Origin: G963666945 sp963666945
Lineage (GTDB): Bacteria > Bacteroidota > Bacteroidia > Bacteroidales > Marinifilaceae
Length of the DNA: 64,000 bases
Reading direction: 5' to 3'
NCBI GenBank assembly: GCA_963666945.2
Contig: CAXXRT010000060.1
Span: forward strand, 1 to 64,000
Numbering within the stretch: position 1 is the stretch's first letter; each line of letters opens with the position of its first letter. Positions 1 to 9,086 of this stretch are shown here, piece after piece. The notes below the pieces were generated by a model that saw only the letters and a program-made list of their open reading frames with translations, ran no database searches and was not told where the DNA came from. The position numbers and the translations under genes are program-made.

Positions 1-618
1 GCCATAGGTGCGGATTTTCGGCAGTAAGGTATTTCTTTAAGCCAATAGCCATGGTTGGCGAAAGTGGAACAATACGATCCTTCTTATACTTGGTTTGTCT
101 GATGTGGATGGTCATCCGTTCAAAATCAACATCCGATATCTTAAGATTGATAACCTCTTGTCCTCGCAATCCGGCAGAATAAATGAGAGTGAGTACGATG
201 CGTTGTTTAAGTAATATAGGAGCGGCAAAAAGTTCCTTTAGTTCCTGTCGGTTAAGAATAACGGGCAGTTTAGTGCCACCCTTTAACGATGGTAAAGCAA
301 TGGCTTTTTTATTCATGCCCAATAAGCGATAATAATACCGCAAGCCGTACACCATGTGCTTAAAGCTGCTGCGCGATGGTGATTTAGGATCACGAGCCAG
401 AGCAACGAGGTATTCGTTAATCTCATCCTCACTAATGTTTTCAGGTAGTTGTTTGAAGTGTATTACAAACAAGGCTATACGCCTAATGTAGTTGTTTAAA
501 GTACTCTTACTCTGCCCACGCAAGGTTACTTGATGGCTAAGTTTAGTTACAACAGAAGAAAATTCAGGAACGAAAGTAATAGCTTTTTCAACAATGGTTA
601 ATCCTTTTTTTTACGCAT
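1..618 (-). CDS. IS91-associated tyrosine recombinase, C-terminus cut by window edge
   Basis: This is the same reading frame as the recombinase of copy C (10263-11161). The portion in the window covers the N-terminal SAM-like core-binding domain and the start of the catalytic domain, including the first catalytic Arg region (SAGLRGQEV). The rest is off the edge. The only nearby ATG (618-616) is followed by CGT and a run of eight A, out of frame with the domain, as in copy C. The product probably cuts and joins DNA for the element or assists the transposase; this is inferred from family membership. Confidence 0.7.
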
Positions 619-725
619 AGTATCTAATTTATTTATTAAGTATTTCTTTAATATAATAATAATTGTCTATATAATTATTATTACTATATTTGAAATAAGC
701 TATCCCGTAGGGATTTAGTTCAACA
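1..725 (-). mobile_element. IS91-like element copy A, upstream (terIS) end only
   Basis: This stretch is base-for-base identical to 10544-11268, the upstream part of the complete element copy C. It holds most of the element's tyrosine recombinase gene and the non-coding terIS end. That end carries a small hairpin (ATCCC-GTA-GGGAT, about 702-714) followed by GTTCAACA. Identity stops at 725, inside an attC-like palindrome, which sets the element boundary. The transposase part lies beyond the window edge. Identity to copy C implies a very recent transposition or duplication. Confidence 0.85.
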
Positions 726-849
726 TATGGTATAGTGCATACGTGTTTTAGAGGTTTTTGAAGGTTTGTAGCTTGTAAAAAATATGTGTAAACTGATAGT
801 GAATCGTCTCGTAATTCCGCACGACACCATACCGTGAAACGTTGTGTGT
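726..849. repeat. attC-like palindrome, left end cut by IS copy A
   Basis: The left arm (about 728-742, GGTATAGTGCATACG) pairs imperfectly with the right arm (about 816-834, CGCACGACACCATACC). The site ends in the core GTTGTGTG at 841-848. The outer left part is missing and replaced by the end of the IS. The bases after the core G (TTGTGTGT) are the reverse complement of ACACACAA at 1813-1820, which closes the following cassette. Confidence 0.65.
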
Positions 850-885
850 AATTTGAAGTTCCAAACTATAACTTATAATATAAAT

Positions 886-1807
886 ATGAAGAAAGACCTG
901 TTTATTAGCCATGCATCAGAAGATAAGGATGATTTTGTAAGACCACTATCATATTTATTGAGAGAGTATGGAGTAGATGTTTGGTACGATGAATTTGAAT
1001 TAAGAATAGGAAGAAGTATAAGTAGAAGTATTGATAAAGGTATTTCAAATTCTAACTATGGTTTAATTGTATTATCTGAATCCTTTTTCAATAAAAACTG
1101 GACTGAATATGAATTAAGAAGTTTCAATTCATATGAGGTTGATAATGGTGATGTCTTATTACCTATTTGGAAAGAGGTAGATGCTAAATTAGTTAGGGAT
1201 TTTAGTCCTTACCTTGCTGACAAATTTGCATTGACTACAGAAAAATCAACAATTGAGGAGATAGCTTTAAAAGTAATCGAAGTAGCTAAACCAGATTTAT
1301 TTACAAATATACATCAGAAATTAGCAATTGAAGAGACACTGAAAAATGCAAAAATTGAGACAGCTAGTTTAAAGGAATTAAAACCAGGACCAATACGACA
1401 TTTTAGATTAAACGCCAATTTAATTTCAAGAATAAGATTAATACGTTCATCATTATGGTTGTGTTACCCGCATTCTATGGATTTCTGGTTAGATGGATTT
1501 AAACGCGATTTGAATATTGAAAAAGAGATTAGATTCTGGGAACATATAAGTACATGTTTTCTTGAATTATTGTTTCATGAAAAATTAAGGAAATCTATAA
1601 AAGGAAAAGAGGGAGGATGCATATAAAGATATTTTTGAATTAATATTCGCGGTTATTCATAAAGATAAACAAGAAGAGATGGAGATAAAATTTAATGCCG
1701 ATTTTATAGAAGTTGCAAAGGATGTTATTTCCTATAATCTTCCTATCTATGATATAAAAGAAAAATTACCATTTGTTGGAAAAGAAACAGTTGGTGAAGG
1801 AAAATAA
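886..1807 (+). pseudogene. TIR-domain protein, 3' part frameshifted
   Basis: The start is the ATG at 886, after a 45-base leader from the attC core. Residues 1-130 are a TIR_2 domain: it opens with KKDLFISHASEDKDD, contains a WYDEFEL segment, and has the WxxxEL motif with the putative catalytic Glu at about residue 76 (NWTEYEL). In TIR effectors this Glu cleaves NAD+. The first frame stops at 1626. The protein-like sequence resumes in another frame (KREDAYKDIF onward) to TAA at 1807, so one base has been gained or lost near 1595-1615 in an A/G-rich run. Intact length would be about 306 residues. The gene stands alone as a cassette, so an anti-phage or signalling role is a guess. A sequencing error is an alternative to true inactivation. 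Confidence 0.75.
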
Positions 1808-1812
1808 AAACT

Positions 1813-1840
1813 ACACACAATAATAACTAAGCGTTAGTGT
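1813..1840. repeat. Short attC-like junction closing the TIR cassette
   Basis: ACACACAA (1813-1820) is the exact reverse complement of the cassette start TTGTGTGT (842-849). It is followed by TAATAACTAAGC and then GTTAGTGT. The stretch AACTAAGCGTT recurs at 18132-18142 at another cassette end. The IS91-like copy B begins at or just after this core. Confidence 0.6.
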
Positions 1841-2144
1841 GGTCTGCAAGGCCAAACATGAACGCCATGTTGACGAAACCGGTTTTAATAAGCTGTTATG
1901 GGGAATGATTGAGATTTGAATGGTTTCCTAAAAGTCTCTTTCGTTTTCAGGCTGTTGAAATTTGATGTTTGTATCAGCTTTGAAGCTTATATTTACTTAA
2001 TTCATCAATCATCTCAGGGTATTATAGTGTACAATATTTAACCATAGGGCATAGTATTCCCATTTGCCCATAGGACATCAATTTTAAAAAGCCATAAGTT
2101 TATTTGAGTCAATCTGTTTTATTGTTTTTGGAGGTTCCCTGTTG

Positions 2145-3206
2145 TCAAAAAACTCCTATTGTAACAAGTTCTCCAATTTGGCCACATGGACATATACCAT
2201 GCTTTAGGGATTCTTTGTGTTCTATGGATACTATACCAAGTTCTTTGCGTACTTGGGTTAATATCGTTCTTTTCTGCGAACTGCTCAATATTCCGTAGTG
2301 TCGGATTCTGGTGAAGTCTTTGGGCAAGATATGTATAGCAAAACGGCGTATAAATTCTGCATCGGATAATGTTACCAGGTGTTTCTTTCCGGCTTTGCGA
2401 TAATCTTTAGCAGAAAATGTAACACTGTTGTTGTCTAAATTTTTAATTCTGTGGTTGCTTATCGCCACCTTATGAGTGTACCGGCCCAGATATTCTATGA
2501 CTTGTTGAGAGCCAAAGAATGGACGTTTACAATATACTACCCATTTCTTTGAAAATATCTCTTTGTATATATTGTCATCGAGTACCATGATTTTTCTAAG
2601 CTCTTCGGCAAAACGGGCACGAAAGACTTTACTAATTGCCTTAACGGGGAACAGATACTTTCCCTTGGTTTTTGAGCTTCGCCATTTTCCTTGTATTGAT
2701 AGACCACCTCCGGGAATGACGCAGTGCAGGTGAGGATGAAAGGAAAGGTTCTGTCCCCAAGTGTGCAATATAGCAATCATCCCGGTTTTGCCTCCAATGA
2801 ACTTTGGGTTTGCTGCAAATCCTTTTATTACTGACCAGGATACCTTGAATAGCAATCCATAGATTTCTTTTTGGTGTTTCAGGCAGATCTTGTTTAGTTC
2901 ATGCGGTATTGTAAATACCAGATGAAAATATGGGCTTGTAATTAATTCATTATCCCTTGCCCGGATCCATTCTTCTCGTTTATGTCCCTGACATTTGGGA
3001 CAATGCCTGTTTCTGCAACTATTGTAGCTGATGTGTATTTTATTGCAATCCGGATTGGTACATTTATCGATATGCCCACCTAGAATGGGCGTCCTGCAGG
3101 CTGACAAGGCGTAGAGCGTTCTTAGCTGCCATGTATTGGGTACAATATCTTTTAACTGTTGATAGTTGCGTTGCAATATATGGGCTACCTCAAAAGCGGC
3201 ATGCAT
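2145..3206 (-). CDS. IS91-family HUH transposase (copy B)
   Basis: 353 residues. An N-terminal zinc-binding region has CTNPDC and NRHCPKC pairs. The HUH metal site is LSFHPHLHC, and the catalytic Tyr region is YLGRYTHKVAISNHRI. These are hallmarks of the Y1/Y2 rolling-circle transposases of the IS91 family, which nick one strand at oriIS and move single-stranded DNA. The ATG overlaps the recombinase stop by one base (TGATG), so translation of the two was coupled. The frame is open over the whole catalytic domain, so the protein may still be functional although its partner gene is broken. Confidence 0.88.
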   Translation of the reverse strand: MHAAFEVAHILQRNYQQLKDIVPNTWQLRTLYALSACRTPILGGHIDKCTNPDCNKIHISYNSCRNRHCPKCQGHKREEWIRARDNELITSPYFHLVFTIPHELNKICLKHQKEIYGLLFKVSWSVIKGFAANPKFIGGKTGMIAILHTWGQNLSFHPHLHCVIPGGGLSIQGKWRSSKTKGKYLFPVKAISKVFRARFAEELRKIMVLDDNIYKEIFSKKWVVYCKRPFFGSQQVIEYLGRYTHKVAISNHRIKNLDNNSVTFSAKDYRKAGKKHLVTLSDAEFIRRFAIHILPKDFTRIRHYGILSSSQKRTILTQVRKELGIVSIEHKESLKHGICPCGQIGELVTIGVF

Positions 3207-4113
3207 CAGGATTTTGTTTTGTATAGTTTATCCATTGGACTAAATGCTGTCCCCCTTCCCAGATTAGATACATGTAAGTATATTAATGTGGTTTGTATAT
3301 CTGTGTGTCCGAGTAACTCTTTTAGTGTAATAATGTCCATTCCCATTTCTAAAAGGTGGGTTGCGTATGTGTGGCGTAATACATGGGAGGTTACATGTTT
3401 ACTGATGCCTGAGTATTTTTCTTGTTTGCTTTATAATCCATTATACTCCGGTTTCTGAGAATTGCTGAGGGGTTCCACTTGGGCTTTTGCCATTAAATAA
3501 CCATTTAATGGGTCGTTCTGCCTTTAGGTACTTTTTAAGTCCAATACACAGGTTTTCTCCTAGGGGTACATATCTGTCTTTCCTTCCTTTGCCCTCTCTG
3601 ATATGTAGCATCTTACGATCTAAGTCAATATCTTCTAATTTGATGTTTAATAGCTCAAATCTTCGTAATCCGCAGCCATATAGCATGGCCAGAACCATAC
3701 GGTGTTTAAGAAGCTGTGGTGTTTTTAGAAATAGTCTCACTTCGCTTAAGCTGAGTACCACAGGAAGTTTTTTGGGGTGCTTTAAAGATGGGAGAGCAAT
3801 CTGTCGAGGCTCCAATCATTCTACCTTGTAGGCAAAACGAAGACCGTAGAGTGTGTGCTTGAAATAACTAGAGGATGGTGTCTTGCTCTGCGTTTTAAGC
3901 TGGTGTAGATAGTCAAGGATTTGTTCGTCATCCAGTTCTAGCGGACTGCATTTAAAGTGGAGTGCCATAGTTCACAAACAGCGGGCATAGTTTATTAAAG
4001 TGCTTTCACTTTTCCCAGAAAGCTCTATTGAGCGTTTCATTTTACGAAAGAGTTCATTAAATTTGGGAATAGAAAGACAAGCTCGTTCAATTAGGGATGC
4101 GCTTTTTTTTCAT
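3206..4113 (-). pseudogene. IS91-associated tyrosine recombinase, multiply broken (copy B)
   Basis: Read from the ATG at 4113 it begins M-K-K then A-rich sequence, in the wrong frame for the domain. The domain itself (STLINYAR, YGLRF, GCGLRRFELL, LRHTYATHLLEMG, LLGHTDIQTT) is interrupted by an in-frame TGA after YARCL, another near 3818, a frameshift near 3441, and a shift in a G run near 3255. The ancestral end reads SPMDKLYKTKS, like SPLDTLYNRR of copy C. The catalytic residues R, HxxR, H and Y can all be found across the frames. It belongs to the XerC/D-IntI superfamily. Confidence 0.8.
4103..4113 (-). promoter_or_regulatory. ATG followed by A8 run at start of recombinase (copy B)
   Basis: The minus strand reads ATG then eight A. 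The recombinase frame that follows is displaced by one base from this ATG. Copies A and C have ATG-CGT-A8 at the same place, also out of frame but by a different shift. This could be a slippage site; see findings. Confidence 0.4.
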
Positions 4114-4270
4114 CACAATAATATTTTAGTAAAACATGTATTAAAGGTAGTTATTGTTAAGGACTTTAGCTACCTTTAGGTTTCGTTCAATATTTGGTAA
4201 TAAAACAATTGCGCTAACAGTGTAAAGAACATATTTAAATTGTATGATACAAACTTATTAAATAATAATC

Positions 4271-4495
4271 ATGAGTAAAATAAAAAATGATGCACCTGGA
4301 ATGAAGGGACAAAGAGGAAGAACCAATGATGGAACTTTGCGGGAAAAACGTGGAGATACTCATATGGGAACAATTGAGGAAATGTATAACCGCGATTTTA
4401 ACGTTAGAAGCGATATGCGTTTAGATACATATCTTAAAAATAATAATATAAAATCGTTGAATGATTTAATTAATGGTAATAAAGGTAAAAAGTAA
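4271..4495 (+). CDS. Small hydrophilic hypothetical protein
   Basis: 74 residues, very rich in Lys, Arg, Asn and Gly, with no membrane segment, signal or recognisable domain. It starts MSKIKNDAPGMKGQ and ends GNKGKK. It lies just inside IS copy B's terIS flank and before an HsdR relic. The ATG at 4271 follows an AT-rich leader without a clear Shine-Dalgarno, which is common in Bacteroidota. Its function is not recognised. Confidence 0.5.
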   Translation: MSKIKNDAPGMKGQRGRTNDGTLREKRGDTHMGTIEEMYNRDFNVRSDMRLDTYLKNNNIKSLNDLINGNKGKK

Positions 4496-4531
4496 TAAGA
4501 AAAATTAGCTAATCTTAAAGTGAGATCAATA

Positions 4532-4630
4532 ATGCATATTGATGAATACGGTTACCCACCTGTTGAACGTGATGAGGTTTATCACGATATTTTTGCCCAG
4601 GCAGAAAACTTTAAAAAGAACAGGGTTTAG
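4532..4630 (+). pseudogene. C-terminal remnant of type I restriction subunit HsdR (copy 1)
   Basis: Only the last 30 or so residues remain (DEYGYPPVERDEVYHDIF...FKKNRV). They match the longer remnant ending at 20045. The motif YGYPP and AENFKK are typical of the helical C-terminus of HsdR. It directly precedes a WYL regulator with one base between the stop codon and the ATG, as in the second copy. The upstream part has been deleted. Confidence 0.65.
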
Positions 4631-4631
4631 T

Positions 4632-5531
4632 ATGGCGGATCAGGCGAAGTTTCAAAAGATGCTGGAATTGTTGCTTATGCTTGAATGTAAGTATGGCAGA
4701 ACTATTCATGAAATATCAGAACGTTTTTATGTTTCCTCAAGGACTGTATACAGGTATTTCGAAACATTTAAACAGGTTGGTTTTGTTATTGAAAACAATA
4801 ATGGGTATTTTAAAATAAACAAGGAGGATTCTGCTGCACAGGATATAAGTCAGTTACTGCACTTTTCTGAGGAGGAGGCTTTTATTTTGAGTAAGGCTAT
4901 TCATTCAATTGAGGATGGTTCTGAATTGAAGGATAAGTTGGTCAAAAAGTTATACAGTCTTTATGATTTTGACAGGGTTGTATATGCCATAACTAAAAAG
5001 GAGGAGACTGAGAATATCTACAATTTAATTCAGGCTATAAAGCAGCAGAAACAGGTTTTGCTGAGGGGGTATAAATCGGGTCATGGTAAAAGCATAAGGG
5101 ACAGACTTGTTGAGCCTGTGGATTTTACAGTTAATTACCTTGGGGTGTGGTGCTACGATACCGAGGATAGCAGCAATAAGATGTTTAAAACGGCCAGGAT
5201 AAAAGAGGTTGTTGTAATGGAAGAGCCTTGGCAGTATAGGCCTAACCACAGAAAGGGTATTACTGATATATTCCGTATGGAGAGCTTTGAGCCTGTTGAT
5301 GTTCAACTTAAGCTTTCGATTGTGGCCTATAATCTTATTATTGAGGAATTCCCTCTAAGTGAAAAATATATCTGTAAAATTGACGATGAGACATATTTGC
5401 TTACTACAAAAGTTGGTAATTTTCTGGGAGTAGGAAGATTTGTGTTAGGTCTTCCTGGAGAGATTGAAGTCGTTTATCCTTTCGAATTTAAAGAATATCT
5501 TAATTCTAAAATTAAAGAAAATATCTTTTAA
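4632..5531 (+). CDS. WYL-domain transcriptional regulator (copy 1)
   Basis: 299 residues from the ATG at 4632 (MADQAKFQ). Residues about 5-60 are a winged helix of the HTH_11 type (TIHEISERFYVSSRTVYRYF). The central region is a WYL domain (RDRLVEPVDFTVN, then YDTED...ARIKEV), with a WCX-like C-terminal end. WYL proteins sense ligands, often nucleotides or nucleic acid, and commonly regulate phage-defence and DNA-repair loci. About 85 percent identical by eye to the copy at 20047-20946. Its position at the tail of hsdR in both copies indicates it was the last gene of a type I restriction operon. Confidence 0.85.
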   Translation: MADQAKFQKMLELLLMLECKYGRTIHEISERFYVSSRTVYRYFETFKQVGFVIENNNGYFKINKEDSAAQDISQLLHFSEEEAFILSKAIHSIEDGSELKDKLVKKLYSLYDFDRVVYAITKKEETENIYNLIQAIKQQKQVLLRGYKSGHGKSIRDRLVEPVDFTVNYLGVWCYDTEDSSNKMFKTARIKEVVVMEEPWQYRPNHRKGITDIFRMESFEPVDVQLKLSIVAYNLIIEEFPLSEKYICKIDDETYLLTTKVGNFLGVGRFVLGLPGEIEVVYPFEFKEYLNSKIKENIF

Positions 5532-5642
5532 ATATTTTTTGACACTAGTTGTCAATATTGCGATGTTTCTTTGTCATAAAACTTTTAATGATGGAGTTTT
5601 TAGTTTTATAAATTAAATAATCTTTAATAAAAATTTACTGTT

Positions 5643-6356
5643 ATGGTTAGTATTGGAAAAATGCTTTGCAAGTCTTATGATGAAGTAAGTATTAACAAAT
5701 TATTGTACGGGAATATTGCTTTTTATAAAAGGACAGATTTTTGGATTGGTTTTACTTTTGTTGCTGTGTTCCTGGCAGTATCGTATTTTTTTTATGAATT
5801 TAATTTTTCTCAATTGGGATATTTAATATTTTTTTCCATTCTAACTGTGTTGTTTGGATTAATTTTTAATGAGCATACAAAAAATAGAATGAAAGCTAAT
5901 AATATTTTAACTGACAGAAGTTTATTAAAGAATTGTCTTAATGATAATTATCATGAAAAGAGGTTAAGGAAATTTCATGAAACGTTGAAAGATAATAGTT
6001 TATTAAATGGTACAAATAAAGATATAAATATAATCTCAGGATATGTGGAGTTTTTAAATAGAGAATCAGGTAGTTTAAGAAATGAGAGTAAAGAATATCT
6101 TTTAACAATAGGTTTTTTGGCATTTCTTTTTTCTCATCTATGGATTAAATTTATTGATTATTTAGCTGGGAATATGAAGAAAGAAAACATAGCAAGTATT
6201 TTTTTGATATTTATGATTGCTGTTTTTATTTTGTTTATACTATTTAAAATTTATAGGGGGTCAGTATACTTGATGAACAAAAAAAGTATAAAATATAACT
6301 CTATTTGTAAACTGCTTGAAGAATTAAAGATAAATCTTGAAATTAAAAATAATTAA
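5643..6356 (+). CDS. Membrane protein of unknown function
   Basis: 237 residues. Two hydrophobic segments lie near residues 31-52 and 58-76, and two more near 155-173 and 184-205. The middle is a charged, probably cytoplasmic stretch of about 75 residues. No family is recognised; the 2TM-soluble-2TM layout recalls SLATT-like membrane effectors but no motif confirms this. It follows the WYL regulator by 111 bases on the same strand. Confidence 0.6.
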   Translation: MVSIGKMLCKSYDEVSINKLLYGNIAFYKRTDFWIGFTFVAVFLAVSYFFYEFNFSQLGYLIFFSILTVLFGLIFNEHTKNRMKANNILTDRSLLKNCLNDNYHEKRLRKFHETLKDNSLLNGTNKDINIISGYVEFLNRESGSLRNESKEYLLTIGFLAFLFSHLWIKFIDYLAGNMKKENIASIFLIFMIAVFILFILFKIYRGSVYLMNKKSIKYNSICKLLEELKINLEIKNN

Positions 6357-6404
6357 TATAGAATTTTATTTACATTATAAACAATATAAAGTTAAAGTTC
6401 CCCC

Positions 6405-6497
6405 TCTATTAAAAATAAGCTGGTTTATGAGTTTTTAGGTACCATGCGTTAAGTGGGTGAGTTATTTAATTATTATTATTTATTTAGTTAATATTGT
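6405..6497. repeat. Dispersed intergenic repeat, copy 1
   Basis: About 93 bases that match 28039-28134 at roughly 75-80 percent by eye. Shared landmarks are CGTTAAGTGGGT, TTATTATTATTTATTTAG and TATGAGT/CATGAGT. No coding potential is seen. In both places it lies between unrelated genes. Confidence 0.6.
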
Positions 6498-6598
6498 TGT
6501 GCAAAAATGAGTTACAGAAATAAGTTGCTTATTGAATTATAATATGGTTAAGCCACATACCTGATATTAAAACTGTGGCAGAGTAAATTACAAATGCT

Positions 6599-6793
6599 AT
6601 GGCTTATTACGTACAAAGAACAGTACAAGATGACAAGGGTAGGTATGAAGTTCATCATTATGATTGTGTTCATAAACCTACTGAAAATGCACGAACTTTT
6701 CAGGCCGACAATGATAAGGATGCTATTAATAAAGCTCCTTTTAAACCAGCTGATGGATGTTGGTATTGTATGAGAGCTTATCATAAAGGCTAA
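6599..6793 (+). CDS. Small Cys/His-containing hypothetical protein
   Basis: 64 residues (MAYYVQRTVQDDKGRYEVHH). It contains HHYDCVH, a GCWYCMRAYH segment and a CxxC pair, so it could bind a metal. It is followed at once by a strong hairpin with a U tract, which supports a real transcription unit. No family is recognised. The ATG at 6599 is the only start in frame. Confidence 0.55.
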   Translation: MAYYVQRTVQDDKGRYEVHHYDCVHKPTENARTFQADNDKDAINKAPFKPADGCWYCMRAYHKG

Positions 6794-6811
6794 TTGTGCA
6801 TTTCTGTTGTA

Positions 6812-6857
6812 AAATACTTTGGGAGAGATAGTGTTGAATTTTCCCAAAGTATTTTTT
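6812..6857 (+). terminator. Rho-independent terminator
   Basis: AAATACTTTGGGA pairs with TCCCAAAGTATTT across a loop of about 17 bases and ends in seven T. A close relative of this hairpin occurs at 37864-37905 after another small unknown gene. Confidence 0.8.
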
Positions 6858-6889
6858 TCAATATATGTTTCTTAATAATCTATTTAGAC

Positions 6890-7028
6890 TTGTATTACTT
6901 CCTGTGGTTTCTCCACAAAAGATACTAAAACCTGATTCTATAACTTAGAATATGTTATCTGTATATATTTTATTTATCATTTGCTTTGTTAAATATATGT
7001 GTTTTGTTAAGTTTACTAGCAAATGCAG
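6890..7028 (+). repeat. Truncated copy of the 22355-22807 unit
   Basis: It matches 22660-22807, including the coding end VVSPQKILK of the gene at 22355-22717 (here ending KPDSIT and stop). The non-coding tail down to TTTACTAGCAAATG also matches. Everything upstream of about 6888 is unrelated, so this is a 3' relic. Confidence 0.6.
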
Positions 7029-7091
7029 GTAATAATACTTTAAATATATAAAACGCTTTCAACATGCCTTTAGAGACTAAATCAAATTAAA

Positions 7092-7979
7092 ATGAAAAGA
7101 CTTAATATATTCATAGTTCTAATTATTACTGTTTTAGGTTGTAGCGAACATAACAGAAATAACTTGTGTGTCGAAATAACTAATCTGGATATTGTGAAAA
7201 ATCAGTCTGTTTCAATAACAAGTCATCAACTTATTAAAGATGTTCAAGCAAGTTTAAAATCATATTTGCCTAATACGATTAAAATTAGTGATACAATTTA
7301 TGTAGATTTCATTAAGTATTCAAATAGAGGGAGCTATGCAAATAATGATTCTATAATAATTGATATTTCAGATTTAGATACAATAACCGACTTGAGGATA
7401 AAAAATATAGTGGCGCATGAAATGCATCATATTTTGTATATGAATTGGTTATTAAAAACAGTACGAAACAGACCTCAAAACGATAATCAATTAGTACTTT
7501 CATGGTGGCAATATAGAATAATTCATGAAGGAATTGCTCAACAAATAAACTTTACAGATTATCCTGAGCCTATAAGGATGTTGTATCAAAATGAAGTATT
7601 ATTGACTGAATTGCTGGACTTTTGGATTAGTAACCAAAGAAATATTGTAAAATCAAGTAATCCCAAACAGGTATATTCCGAAATTCAGAATTATATGTGG
7701 AATGAATGGTCAATAGAAAAGTTGAAGCTATATCTGTCAGAATCAGAAAAATTCTCCCCTCACAGACCAACAGTAGAATATTATTTAGGGTATCATTTTT
7801 ATAAAATAATAAATGATGAGCTCGGTTCAGATGGGCTTATGAAAGTTATTAACAATCCAAAATATCTGTTACGGATTTACAATGAAACAATAGATAAAAA
7901 GAATTTAAGTTTGCCACAAGATATTGTTGAATTATGGAAAATAAATTATAAAGAAAATACAGCCACTAACACGCGGTAG
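7092..7979 (+). CDS. Lipoprotein zinc metallopeptidase-like (HExxH)
   Basis: 295 residues. The leader MKRLNIFIVLIITVLGC has a lipobox with Cys at residue 17, so it is probably anchored on the cell envelope facing the periplasm or outside. HEMHH at residues 109-113 is a HExxH zinc site, and IHEGIAQQ further on could supply the third ligand. Fold class is gluzincin-like; the substrate is unknown. The 3' end of the gene overlaps the first arm of the attC-like site (7962-8042), typical of tightly packed gene cassettes. No attC-like site is seen upstream, so this may be the first intact cassette of this stretch. Confidence 0.7.
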   Translation: MKRLNIFIVLIITVLGCSEHNRNNLCVEITNLDIVKNQSVSITSHQLIKDVQASLKSYLPNTIKISDTIYVDFIKYSNRGSYANNDSIIIDISDLDTITDLRIKNIVAHEMHHILYMNWLLKTVRNRPQNDNQLVLSWWQYRIIHEGIAQQINFTDYPEPIRMLYQNEVLLTELLDFWISNQRNIVKSSNPKQVYSEIQNYMWNEWSIEKLKLYLSESEKFSPHRPTVEYYLGYHFYKIINDELGSDGLMKVINNPKYLLRIYNETIDKKNLSLPQDIVELWKINYKENTATNTR

Positions 7980-8042
7980 ATAATGCATAGTTTGCAGTAG
8001 GCGCAACACAAGCCACGCATCATACCGCTAACCGTTAGTGGC
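7962..8042. repeat. attC-like site (81 bp)
   Basis: The outer arms GCCACTAAC (7962-7970) and GTTAGTGGC (8034-8042) are perfect reverse complements. Inner arms GCGGTAGATAATGC (about 7973-7986) and GCATCATACCGC pair with small bulges. The middle is a variable loop. Layout and core GTT fit an integron attC (R'', L'', L', R'). Confidence 0.75.
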
Positions 8043-8078
8043 AATTAAACAGCAATTAACAACATTACAATACGAAAT

Positions 8079-8809
8079 ATGAAAATTGCAATAGTACAAT
8101 TAGAGCCAATAAAAGGGAATATTGAAAGAAATATAGAGATACATATAGATTGGATAAAACAAGCTATTAATCGACACGCAGACATGATTGTTTTTCCTGA
8201 GCTATCATTGACTGGATATGAACCTGAATTAGCCAGATCGCTTGCGACCAATCAAGACGATAAAAGGTTAGATTGTTTTCAGAAGTTAAGCGACGAAAAA
8301 AATATCACAATAGGGGTTGGATTACCGACAAGGAAAATGGATGAATTATATATTAGTATGATAATATTTCAACCAGAGAAAGTCAGAATTACATATTCGA
8401 AACAATATTTATATCCAACTGAAGTATCAACCTTTACAGCTGGATTTAATCCGCTAGTTCTTGAATTTGAAGATGAAATTGTGGCACCAGCAATTTGCTA
8501 TGAATTATCAAATAAAGAACATTTCGAAATTGCAATTCAAAATAGTGCTACAGTATATCTGGCAAGTGTATTAAATTCTGTTAATGGTATAGATTCAGAC
8601 TTAAAAAATTAAGTGATATTGCTAGAAATTATAAAATGGTGACTTTTATGGCTAATTTTATTGGAGAATCAGGTGGATATATTTGTGCCGGAAAATCTTC
8701 TGTCTGGAATGAGAATGGTGAAATAATCAGACAACTTGGAGACAAAGAAGAAGGTTTAATTATTTTCGATACAAAATCTAAAGAAGTAATAACTGCCACT
8801 AATAAATAG
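8079..8809 (+). pseudogene. Carbon-nitrogen hydrolase (nitrilase superfamily), frameshifted
   Basis: The N-terminal part shows all three catalytic residues: Glu41 (FPELSLTGYEP), Lys108 (YSKQYLYP) and Cys140 (PAICYEL). The first frame stops at 8612 after SDLKN. One base later the family sequence resumes (LSDIARNYKMVTFMANFIGE, GYICAGKSS) and ends at TAG 8809, so one A has been lost from an A run near 8602-8608. Intact length would be 243 residues. The family hydrolyses amides or nitriles; the substrate cannot be told. The gene is a single-gene cassette: its start TTAGTGGCA is complemented by TGCCACTAA at its end. Confidence 0.8.
8794..8808. repeat. Left remnant of attC-like site interrupted by IS copy C
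   Basis: TGCCACTAA (8794-8802) is the reverse complement of the cassette start TTAGTGGCA (8035-8043). The palindrome then breaks off at the IS and resumes at 11268. AATAAATA (8801-8808) is repeated immediately after the IS at 11268-11275. Confidence 0.6.
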
Positions 8810-8819
8810 CACTATGAGC

Positions 8820-8832
8820 GGTCTGTAAGACC
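8820..8832. other. oriIS hairpin of copy C
   Basis: GGTCT-GTA-AGACC is a perfect 5-bp stem with a 3-base loop near the transposase-side end. Copy B has GGTCTGCAAGGCC at 1841-1853 in the same place. IS91-family oriIS ends carry short hairpins recognised by the HUH enzyme. Confidence 0.6.
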
Positions 8833-9086
8833 TAGTGATGAGTGCATGTTGAACTACATCCCGGTCAAAGCTAGATACTAATATGAGTGATTCTATGTGT
8901 TTATTGACGTTTTTGTCTGTTTTAAGAAGTATGATGAGATGATTTTTAATAATACTTGTAAACAGTCATCTGTTTTAATATCGCTTTAATTTAAGATTTT
9001 AGATCAAAAACAGTAAAAATCCCAAAGATTAGGCACTAGCAAGCTACTCCTCATGGAAATGAAGGTTAAAAGGGAATAAAACCAGA

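Larger units (their letters stand above)
1831..4192 (-). mobile_element. IS91-like element copy B (diverged, recombinase decayed)
   Basis: Gene order on the minus strand is recombinase relic then HUH transposase, as in copy C. The oriIS side (low coordinates) carries the hairpin-forming GGTCTGCAAGGCC at 1841-1853, matching GGTCTGTAAGACC in copy C. The terIS side ends with an ACCT-TT-AGGT hairpin and GTTCAATA (4185-4192), matching GTTCAACA of copies A and C. Proteins are clearly diverged from copy C, so this is a different, older element. Exact ends are uncertain by a few bases. Confidence 0.75.

Noticed and set aside
2104..2298. A plus-strand ORF overlapping the end of the copy B transposase.
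   Set aside because: It is antisense to a clear transposase gene and has no ribosome-binding site or recognisable sequence.
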